64,000 nucleotides of DNA from Osedax frankpressi (Eukaryota; Annelida; Polychaeta; Sabellida; Siboglinidae): contig OZ038312.1 of the NCBI GenBank assembly GCA_964035775.1, forward strand, positions 31,273,318 to 31,337,317, given 5' to 3'. Of this stretch, positions 29,701 through 41,700 are shown one piece after another. The position numbers were made by a program, and so were the translations under genes. Every line of letters starts with the position of its first letter. Within the stretch, counting starts at the first letter, position 1. Under the pieces are notes generated by a model. It had not been told where the DNA came from. It saw only the letters and a program-made list of their open reading frames with translations, and ran no database searches.

Positions 29701-32700
29701 TTTCTCTCTAGGACTATCTCATGGTTTCTCTAAAGGACTATCTCATGGTTTCTCTAAAGGACTATCTCATGGTTTCTCTAAAGGACTATCTCATGGTTTC
29801 TCTAAAGTACTATCTCATGGTTTCTCTAAAGGACTATCTCATGGTTTCTCTAAAGGACTATCTCATAGTTTCTCTAAAGGACTATCTCATGGTTTCTCTA
29901 AAGGACTATCTCATGGTTTCTCTCTAGGACTATCTCATGGTTTCTCTAAAGGACTATCTCATGGTTTCTCTAAAGGACTATCTCATAGTTTCTCTAAAGG
30001 ACTTATCTCATGGTTTCTCTAAAGTACTATCTCATGGTTTCTCTAAAGGACTATCTCATGGTTTCTCTAAAGGACTATCTCATAGTTTCTCTAAAGGACT
30101 ATCTCATGGTTTCTCTCTAGGACTATCTCATGGTTTCTCTAAAGGACTATCTCATGGTTTCTCTAAAGGACTATCTCATGGTTTCTCTAAAGGACTATCT
30201 CATGGTTTCTCTAAAGGACTATCTCATAGTTTCTCTAAAGGACTATCTCATGGTTTCTCTAAAGGACTATCTCATGGTTTCTCTAAAGGACTATCTCATG
30301 GTTTCTCTAAAGGACTATCTCATGGTTTCTCTAAAGGACTATCTCATGGTTTCTCTCTAGGACTATCTCATGGTTTCTCTAAAGGACTATCTCATGGTTT
30401 CTCTAAAGGACTATCTCATAGTTTCTCTAAAGGACTTATCTCATGGTTTCTCTAAAGTACTATCTCATGGTTTCTCTAAAGGACTATCTCATGGTTTCTC
30501 TAAAGGACTATCTCATAGTTTCTCTAAAGGACTATCTCATGGTTTCTCTCTAGGACTATCTCATGGTTTCTCTAAAGGACTATCTCATGGTTTCTCTAAA
30601 GGACTATCTCATGGTTTCTCTAAAGGACTATCTCATGGTTTCTCTAAAGGACTATCTCATGGTTTCTCTAAAGGGCTATCTCATGGTTTCTCTAAAGGAC
30701 TATCTCATGGTTTCTCTAAAGGACTATCTCATGGTTTCTCTAAAGGACTATCTCATGGTTTCTCTAAAGGACTATCTCATGGTTTCTCTCTAGGACTATC
30801 TCATGGTTTCTCTAAAGGACTATCTCATGGTTTCTCTAAAGGACTATCTCATGGTTTCTCTAAAGGACTATCTCATGGTTTCTCTAAAGGACTATCTCAT
30901 GGTTTCTCTAAAGGACTATCTCATGGTTTCTCTCTAGGACTATCTCATGGTTTCTCTAAATGACTATCTCATGGTTTCTCTAAAGGACTATCTCATGGTT
31001 TCTCTCTAGGACTAGCTCATGGTTTCTCTAAAGGACTATCTCATGGTTTCTCTAAAGGACTATCTCATGGTTTCTCTAAAGGACTATCTCATGGTTTCTC
31101 TAAAGGACTATCTCATAGTTTCTCTCTAGGACTATCTCATGGTTTCTCTAAAGGACTATCTCATGGTTTCTCTAAAGGACTATCTCATGGTTTCTCTAAA
31201 GGACTATCTCATGGTTTCTCTAAAGGACTATCTCATGGTTTCTCTCTAGGACTATCTCATGGTTTCTCTAAAGGACTATCTCATGGTTTCTCTCTAGGAC
31301 TATCTCATGGTTTCTCTAAATGACTATCTCATGGTTTCTCTAAAGGACTATCTCATGGTTTCTCTCTAGGACTATCTCATGGTTTCTCTAAAGGACTATC
31401 TCATGGTTTCTCTAAAGGACTATCTCATGGTTTCTCTAAAGGACTATCTCATGGTTTCTCTAAAGGACTATCTCATGGTTTCTCTAAAGGACTATCTCAT
31501 GGTTTCTCTAAAGGACTATATCATGGTTTCTCTAAAGGACTATCTCATGGTTTCTCTAAAGGACTATCTCATGGTTTCTCTCTAGGACTATCTCATGGTT
31601 TCTCTAAAGGACTATCTCATGGTTTCTCTAAAGGACTATCTCATGGTTTCTCTCTAGGACTATCTCATGGTTTCTCTAAAGAACTATCTCATGGTTTCTC
31701 TCTAGGACTATCTCATAGTTTCTCTAAAGGACTTATCTCATGGTTTCTCTAAAGTACTATCTCATGGTTTCTCTAAAGGACTATCTCATGGTTTCTCTAA
31801 AGGACTATCTCATAGTTTCTCTAAAGGACTATCTCATGGTTTCTCTCTAGGACTATCTCATGGTTTCTCTAAAGGACTATCTCATGGTTTCTCTCTAGGA
31901 CTATCTCATAGTTTCTCTAAAGGACTATCTCATGGTTTCTCTAAAGTACTATCTCATGGTTTCTCTAAAGGACTATCTCATGGTTTCTCTAAAGGACTAT
32001 CTCATGGTTTCTCTAAAGGACTATCTCATGGTTTCTCTAAAGGACTATCTCATGGTTTCTCTAAAGGACTATCTCATGGTTTCTCTAAAGGACTATCTCA
32101 TGGTTTCTCTAAAGGACTATCTCATGGTTTCTCTAAAGGACTATCTCATGGTTTCTCTAAAGGACTATCTCATGGTTTCTCTCTAGGACTATCTCATGGT
32201 TTCTCTCTAGGACTATCTCATGGTTTCTCTCTAGGACTATCTCATGGTTTCTCTCTAGGACTATCTCATGGTTTCTCTCTAGGACTATCTCATGGTTTCT
32301 CTAAAGGACTATATCATGGTTTCTCTCTAGGACTATCTCATGGTTTCTCTAAAGGACTATCTCATGGTTTCTCTAAATGACTATCTCATGGTTTCTCTAA
32401 AGGACTTATCTCATGGTTTCTCTAAAGTACTATCTCATGGTTTCTCTAAAGGACTATCTCATGGTTTCTCTAAAGGACTATCTCATAGTTTCTCTAAAGG
32501 ACTATCTCATGGTTTCTCTCTAGGACTATCTCATGGTTTCTCTAAAGGACTATCTCATGGTTTCTCTAAAGGACTATCTCATGGTTTCTCTAAAGGACTA
32601 TCTCATGGTTTCTCTAAAGGACTATCTCATGGTTTCTCTCTAGGACTATCTCATGGTTTCTCTCTAGGACTATCTCATGGTTTCTCTCTAGGACTATCTC

Positions 32701-35700
32701 ATGGTTTCTCTAAATGACTATCTCATGGTTTCTCTAAAGGACTATCTCATGGTTTCTCTCTAGGACTATCTCATGGTTTCTCTAAAGGACTATCTCATGG
32801 TTTCTCTAAAGGACTATCTCATGGTTTCTCTAAAGGACTATCTCATGGTTTCTCTCTAGGACTATCTCATGGTTTCTCTAAAGGACTATCTCATGGTTTC
32901 TCTAAAGAACTATCTCATGGTTTCTCTAAAGGACTATCTCATGGTTTCTCTAAAGGACTATCTCATGGTTTCTCTAAAGGACTATCTCATGGTTTCTCTC
33001 TAGGACTATCTCATAGTTTCTCTAAAGGACTTATATCATGGTTTCTCTAAAGTACTATCTCATGGTTTCTCTAAAGGACTATCTCATGGTTTCTCTAAAG
33101 GACTATCTCATGGTTTCTCTAAAGGACTATCTCATAGTTTCTCTAAAGGACTATCTCATGGTTTCTCTCTAGGACTATCTCATGGTTTCTCTAAAGGACT
33201 ATCTCATGGTTTCTCTAAAGGACTATCTCATGGTTTCTCTAAAGGACTATCTCATGGTTTCTCTAAAGGACTATCTCATGGTTTCTCTAAAGGGCTATCT
33301 CATGGTTTCTCTAAAGTACTATCTCATGGTTTCTCTAAAGGACTATCTCATGGTTTCTCTAAAGGACTATCTCATGGTTTCTCTAAAGGACTATCTCATG
33401 GTTTCTCTCTAGGACTATCTCATGGTTTCTCTCTAGGACTATCTCATGGTTTCTCTCTAGGACTATCTCATGGTTTCTCTCTAGGACTATCTCATGGTTT
33501 CTCTAAAGGACTATCTCATGGTTTCTCTCTAGGACTATCTCATGGTTTCTCTAAAGGACTATCTCATGGTTTCTCTAAAGGACTATATCATGGTTTCTCT
33601 AAAGGACTATCTCATGGTTTCTCTAAAGGACTATCTCATGGTTTCTCTAAAGGACTATATCATGGTTTCTCTAAAGGACTATCTCATGGTTTCTCTAAAG
33701 GACTATCTCATGGTTTCTCTCTAGGACTATCTCATGGTTTCTCTAAAGGACTATCTCATGGTTTCTCTAAAGAACTATCTCATGGTTTCTCTAAAGGACT
33801 ATCTCATGGCTTCTCTAAAGGACTATCTCATGGTTTCTCTAAAGGACTATCTTATGGTTTCTCTCTAGGACTATCTCATGGTTTCTCTAAAGGACTATCT
33901 CATGGTTTCTCTAAAGGACTATCTCATGGTTTCTCTAAAGGACTATCTCATGGTTTCTCTAAAGGACTATCTCATGGTTTCTCTAAAGGACTATCTTATG
34001 GTTTCTCTCTAGGACTATCTCATGGTTTCTCTAAAGGACTATCTCATGGTTTCTCTAAAGGACTATCTCATGGTTTCTCTAAAGGACTATCTCATGGTTT
34101 CTCTAAAGGACTATCTCATGGTTTCTCTAAAGGACTATCTCATGGTTTCTCTAAAGGACTATCTCATGGTTTCTCTAAAGGACTATCTCATGGTTTCTCT
34201 AAATGACTATCTCATGGTTTCTCTAAAGGACTATCTCATGGTTTCTCTAAAGGACTATCTCATGGTTTCTCTAAAGGACTATCTCATGGTTTCTCTAAAG
34301 GACTATCTCATGGTTTCTCTAAAGGACTATCTCATGGTTTCTCTAAAGGACTATCTCATGGTTTCTCTCTAGGACTATCTCATGGTTTCTCTCTAGGACT
34401 ATCTCATGGTTTCTCTAAAGGACTATCTCATGGTTTCTCTCTAGGACTATCTCATGGTTTCTCTAAAGGACTATCTCATGGTTTCTCTAAAGAACTATCT
34501 CATGGTTTCTCTAAAGGACTATCTCATGGTTTCTCTAAAGGACTATCTCATGGTTTCTCTAAAGGACTATCTTATGGTTTCTCTCTAGGACTATCTCATG
34601 GTTTCTCTAAAGGACTATCTCATGGTTTCTCTAAAGGACTATCTCATGGTTTCTCTAAAGGACTATCTCATGGTTTCTCTAAAGGACTATCTCATGGTTT
34701 CTCTCTAGGACTATCTCATGGTTTCTCTAAAGGACTATCTCATGGTTTCTCTCTAGGACTATCTCATGGTTTCTCTAAAGGACTATCTCATGGTTTCTCT
34801 AAAGGACTATCTCATGGTTTCTCTCTAGGACTATTTCATGGTTTCTCTCTAGGACTATCTCATGGTTTCTCTAAAGGACTATCTCATGGTTTCTCTCTAG
34901 TACTATCTCATGGTTTCTCTAAAGGACTATATCATGGTTTCTCTAAAGGACTATCTCATGGTTTCTCTCTAGGACTATCTCATGGTTTCTCTAAAGGACT
35001 ATCTCATGGTTTCTCTAAAGGACTATCTCATGGTTTCTCTAAAGGACTATCTCATGGTTTCTCTAAAGGACTATCTCATGGTTTCTCTCTAGGACTATCT
35101 CATGGTTTCTCTAAAGGACTATCTCATGGTTTCTCTAAAGGACTATATCATGGTTTCTCTAAAGGACTATCTCATGGTTTCTCTCTAGGACTATCTCATG
35201 GTTTCTCTAAAGGACTATCTCATGGTTTCTCTCTAGGACTATCTCATGGTTTCTCTAAAGGACTATCTCATGGTTTCTCTAAAGAACTATCTCATGGTTT
35301 CTCTAAAGGACTATCTCATGGTTTCTCTAAAGGACTATCTCATGGTTTCTCTAAAGGACTATCTCATGGTTTCTCTCTAGGACTATATCATGGTTTATCT
35401 AAAGGACTATCTCATGGTTTCTCTAAAGGACTATCTCATTGTTTCTCTAAAGGACTATCTCATGGTTTCTCTAAAGGACTATCTCATGGTTTCTCTAAAG
35501 GACTATCTCATGGTTTCTCTAAAGGACTATCTCATGGTTTCTCTAAAGGACTATCTCATGGTTTCTCTAAAGGACTATCTCATGGTTTCTCTAAAGGACT
35601 ATCTCATGGTTTCTCTAAAGGACTATCTCATGGTTTCTCTAAAAGACTATCTCATGGTTTCTCTAAAGGACTATCTCATGGTTTCTCTAAAGGACTATCT

Positions 35701-38700
35701 CATGGTTTCTCTAAAGGACTATCTCATGGTTTCTCTAAAGGACTATCTCATGGTTTCTCTAAAGGACTATCTCATGGTTTCTCTCTAAAGGACTATCTCA
35801 TGGTTTCTCTAAAGGACTATCTCATGGTTTCTCTCTAGGACTATCTCATGGTTTCTCTAAAGGACTATCTCATGGTTTCTCTCTAGGACTATCTCATGGT
35901 TTCTCTAAAGGACTATCTCATGGTTTCTCTCTAGGACTATCTCATGGTTTCTCTCTAGGACTATCTCATGGTTTCTCTCTAGGACTATCTCATGGTTTCT
36001 CTAAAGGACTATCTCATGGTTTCTCTCTAGTACTATCTCATGGTTTCTCTAAAGGACTATATCATGGTTTCTCTAAAGGACTATCTCATGGTTTCTCTCT
36101 AGGACTATCTCATGGTTTCTCTAAAGGACTATCTCATGGTTTCTCTAAAGGACTATCTCATGGTTTCTCTAAAGGACTATCTCATGGTTTCTCTAAAGGA
36201 CTATCTCATGGTTTCTCTAAAGGACTATCTCATGGTTTCTCTCTAGGACTATCTCATGGTTTCTCTAAAGGACTATCTCATGGTTTCTCTAAAGGACTAT
36301 ATCATGGTTTCTCTAAAGGACTATCTCATGGTTTCTCTCTAGGACTATCTCATGGTTTCTCTAAAGGACTATCTCATGGTTTCTCTAAAGGACTATCTCA
36401 TGGTTTCTCTAAAGAACTATCTCATGGTTTCTCTAAAGGACTATCTCATGGTTTCTCTAAAGGACTATCTCATGGTTTCTCTAAAGGACTATCTCATGGT
36501 TTCTCTCTAGGACTATATCATGGTTTATCTAAAGGACTATCTCATGGTTTCTCTAAAGGACTATCTCATTGTTTCTCTAAAGGACTATCTCATGGTTTCT
36601 CTAAAGGACTATCTCATGGTTTCTCTAAAGGACTATCTCATGGTTTCTCTAAAGGACTATCTCATGGTTTCTCTAAAGGACTATCTCATGGTTTCTCTAA
36701 AGGACTATCTCATGGTTTCTCTAAAGGACTATCTCATGGTTTCTCTCTAGGACTATCTCATGGTTTCTCTAAAGGACTATCTCATGGTTTATCTCTAGGA
36801 CTATCTCATGGTTTCTCTAAAGGACTATCTCATGGTTTCTCTAAAGGACTATCTCATGGTTTCTCTCTAGGACTATCTCATGGTTTCTCTAAAGGACTAT
36901 CTCATGGTTTCTCTAAAGGACTATCTCATGGTTTCTCTAAAGGACTATCTCATGGTTTCTCTCTAGGACTATCTCATGGTTTCTCTAAAGGACTATCTCA
37001 TGGTTTCTCTAAAGGACTATCTCATGGTTTCTCTAAAGGACTATCTCATGGTTTCTCTAAAGGACTATCTCATGGTTTCTCTAAAGGACTATCTCATGGT
37101 TTCTCTAAAGGACTATCTCATGGTTTCTCTAAAGGACTATCTCATGGTTTCTCTCTAGGACTATCTCATGGTTTCTCTAAAGGACTATCTCATGGTTTCT
37201 CTAAAGGACTATCTCATGGTTTCTCTAAAGGACTATCTCATGGTTTCTCTAAAGGACTATCTCATGGTTTCTCTAAAGGACTATCTCATGGTTTCTCTAA
37301 AGGACTATCTCATGGTTTCTCTAAAGGACTATCTCATGGTTTCTTTCTCTCTAGGACTATCTCATGGTTTCTCTCTAGGACTATCTCATGGTTTCTCTAA
37401 AGGACTATCTCATGGTTTCTCTCTAAAGGACTATCTCATGGTTTCTCTAAAGGACTATCTCATGGCTTCTCTCTAGGACTATCTCATGGTTTCTCTCTAG
37501 GACTATCTCATGGTTTCTCTCTAGGACTATCTCATGGTTTCTCTCTAGGACTATCTCATGGTTTCTCTAAAGGACTATCTCATGGTTTCTCTCTAGGACT
37601 ATATCATGGTTTCTCTCTAGGACTATCTCATGGTTTCTCTAAAGGACTATCTCATGGTTTCTCTAAAGGACTATCTCATGGTTTCTCTAAAGGACTATCT
37701 CATGGTTTCTCTCTAGGACTATCTCATGGTTTCTCTCTAGGACTATCTCATGGTTTCTCTAAAGGACTATCTCATGGTTTCTCTAAAGGACTATCTCATG
37801 GTTTCTCTAAAGGACTATCTCATGGTTTCTCTCTAGGACTATCTCATGGTTTCTCTAAAGGACTATCTCATGGTTTCTCTCTAGGACTATCTCATGGTTT
37901 CTCTCTAGGACTATCTCATGGTTTCTCTAAAGGACTATCTCATGGTTTCTCTAAAGGACTATCTCATGGTTTCTCTAAAGGACTATCTCATGGTTTCTCT
38001 AAAGGACTATTTCATGGTTTCTCTAAAGGACTATCTCATGGTTTCTCTAAAGGACTATCTCATGGTTTCTCTAAAGGACTATCTCATGGTTTCTCTAAAG
38101 GACTATCTCATGGTTTCTCTAAAGGACTATCTCATGGTTTCTCTAAAGGACTATCTCATGGTTTCTCTAAAGGACATCTCATGGTTTCTCTCTAGGACTA
38201 TCTCATGGTTTCTCTAAAGGACTATCTCATGGTTTCTCTAAAGGACTATCTCATGGTTTCTCTCTAGGACTATCTCATGGTTTCTCTAAAGGACTATATC
38301 ATGGTTTCTCTAAAGGACTATCTCATGGTTTCTCTAAAGGACTATCTCATGGTTTCTCTAAAGGACTATCTCATGGTTTCTCTAAAGGACTATCTCATGG
38401 TTTCTCTAAAGGACTATCTCATGGTTTCTCTAAAGGACTATCTCATGGTTTCTCTAAAGGACTATCTCATGGTTTCTCTAAAGGACTATCTCATGGTTTC
38501 TCTAAAGGACTATCTCATGGTTTCTCTCTAGGACTATCTCATGGTTTCTCTAAAGGACTATCTCATGGTTTCTCTAAAGGACTATCTCATGGTTTCTCTA
38601 AAGGACTATCTCATGGTTTCTCTAAAGGACTATCTCATGGTTGCTCTAAAGGACTATCTCATGGTTTCTCTCTAGGACTATCTCATGGTTTCTCTAAAGG

Positions 38701-41700
38701 ACTATCTCATGGTTTCTCTAAAGGACTATCTCATGGTTTCTCTAAAGGACTATCTCATGGTTTCTCTAAAGGACTATCTCATGGTTTCTCTCTAGGACTA
38801 TATCATGGTTTCTCTAAAGGACTATCTCATGGTTTCTCTAAAGGACTATCTCATGGTTTCTCTAAAGGACTATCTCATGGTTTCTCTCTAGGACTATCTC
38901 ATGGTTTCTCTAAAGGACTATCTCATGGTTTCTCTAAAGGACTATCTCATGGTTTCTCTCTAGGACTATCTCATGGTTTCTCTCTAGGATTATCTCATGG
39001 TTTCTCTCTAGGACTATCTCATGGTTTCTCTAAAGGACTATCTCATGGTTTCTCTAAAGGACTATCTCATGGTTTCTCTAAAGGACTATCTCATGGTTTC
39101 TCTAAAGGACTATCTCATGGTTTCTCTAAAGGACTATCTCATGGTTTCTCTAAAGGACATCTCATGGTTTCTCTCTAGGACTATCTCATGGTTTCTCTAA
39201 AGGACTATCTCATGGTTTCTCTAAAGGACTATCTCATGGTTTCTCTCTAGGACTATCTCATGGTTTCTCTAAAGGACTATATCATGGTTTCTCTAAAGGA
39301 CTATCTCATGGTTTCTCTAAAGGACTATCTCATGGTTTCTCTAAAGGACTATCTCATGGTTTCTCTAAAGGACTATCTCATGGTTTCTCTAAAGGACTAT
39401 CTCATGGTTTCTCTAAAGGACTATCTCATGGTTTCTCTAAAGGACTATCTCATGGTTTCTCTAAAGGACTATCTCATGGTTTCTCTAAAGGACTATCTCA
39501 TGGTTTCTCTAAAGGACTATCTCATGGTTTCTCTCTAGGACTATCTCATGGTTTCTCTAAAGGACTATCTCATGGTTTCTCTAAAGGACTATCTCATGGT
39601 TTCTCTCTAGGACTATCTCATGGTTTCTCTAAAGGACTATCTCATGGTTTCTCTAAAGGACTATCTCACTAACCATTATCCTCACAGTCCAACAATCATT
39701 GCCGCATAACTCTTCAGATTCCGGCGACCATCGCAACTCCTCTCGCATTCCCTTCATCCCGGCCCTTCGTCCCATTCCAGGGCTCTATAAACGGATCGAT
39801 ACAGGCTACGGACCGCCTGATGAAGGAGCTCCGCGATATCTACAAGTCCGAGATCTACAAGCAAGGAGCCTACCTCGTCGAACTCGTAAACGATTCGCTG
39901 TACGAATGGCACGTGAAACTCAAGAAAGTTGACACCGACAGCAGTCTGTACTCCGACCTCGTCGCCTACAAGGAGGATCACATCCTGCTCAGCTTCACCT
40001 ATAGGGTTTGTAAGCGAGGTCGGAGTGCACTCCGAGTGCACTCCGAGTGCACTCCGAGTGCACTCCGCGTGTTCCTATTCGTTTGTACGGCATGGCGTTG
40101 GCCCTCCGGAACAATAGAATACGTCTAAATTAAAATATGTTCAACTGTCCTAATTAAACTTGCAATTTCATTGTCAATTTCGCTGTGTTAGTGCAGTGTT
40201 GCAGTTAATATATAAATGTAAGACATAATATATAAATAAGTTTTTATATATGATTTGCTTGTCATATATTAAAAATCAACATTTATATATATATACTTAC
40301 AATTTATTATATACAATTTATAAATTGTACATAAGATATAATATAAAATTTATAAATTGTTAATAAGATATAATATACAATTTATAAATTGTATATAAGA
40401 TCTTACTTGAATCATTATTATCTTTGAGATAAATTTATAATCCTATTAACTATTTGACATAATAATAGATATAAAAGATGAATTATAAATAGAATTCCTA
40501 ATTTATTAACTCTGCTCAGTAAATAAAGTGAAAATGGTATTATCTGTATTATCTGTTGGGTTCATGCAGCCATATATATGCCATGTAAATAAATAAAAAA
40601 TATCACAATGCAAACTATAAAAAGAATAACACAAACTTAGTTTTCCTGTGTGGCTATGGGTGGTTATAACCCAAACTATAATTAATAATTAAACACTTAT
40701 AATATTATAAATTTAATGAAAATTGTGATATATTAACATACTAAAATTGTCACAGCAAACATATATACATCAACGTAAGTGTTATTTAAAATCTTTTGAT
40801 GCTTTATAAAAATACAAATAATATAAATGAAATTATCTTCATGATTTTCATTTAAGGGGAGGTGATTTACATGTAATAGATAGGGGAAAATATGTCTACT
40901 AGAATGGTGATAACTTTTTAGATTTATAATAAAATTACTAATTTGTTTGACAGATATTTAGAATACTCCTTTTTAGTAATTGTTATTTTTTGTTTAAATA
41001 ATTAGACATTTAGAAGAACACGATATATAAGTTTATTTATTTATTTTTTAATTTATTTTAAAATCTCAATTTTTTCACGTTTTTGCATCAAGTGTATCTA
41101 AACAGTTTAATTATAGATTTTAAAGAAAGTACTTTTTATAAAAAATATATCATGTACATATTCAGAATATTGCATGGACATTCATCTAAGTTTAAAAAAT
41201 TTATCATTGTTTAAAAAAAAAAAAACTAATAAAATTATTCTGAGATATAAACTTCTAAAGTTTTTATATTAATTTATTGTAATTTATTGTACAAGTTAAT
41301 AAATAAGATTATTATCAGTTATTATTTATTAAATATATAATATTATAATATGATATATACAAATAAAGTATATTAGCTTATAAGGAGAAGAAATTGAAAA
41401 TATATTAGTAAACATACTAATTTAAATCCATATATTGAAAATATTTAACAAATTAATAAAATAATAAACATTATTTTTTGACAGGCATATGATTAAAATA
41501 CAAATTTGATGTACTTATAGTTACTTTTATAAAACAAGTTATACATCATTTTAAAGATAATTTATTAAATTTTAAAATTTTATTATAAAAATATTTTGTA
41601 AAATAAATTTAAAATGAAGGTTACGCCGGCCCTTAAAATATCCTATTAATAGAACTTATTAATAGATCTTGTTAATAGATCCTTGTTAATAGATCCTTGT

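Noticed and set aside
12237-39538. Dozens of open frames of MVSLKDYL or SHGFSKGL repeats
   Set aside because: They are readings of the 24-bp satellite inside an intron and end wherever an L-type unit or a shift occurs.
11352-39669. CRISPR array
   Set aside because: Units are contiguous with no unique spacers, the host is an animal, and no cas genes are present.
39754-40041. Minus-strand 95-codon frame
   Set aside because: It is the antisense shadow of the UBE2Q exon at 39781-40005.
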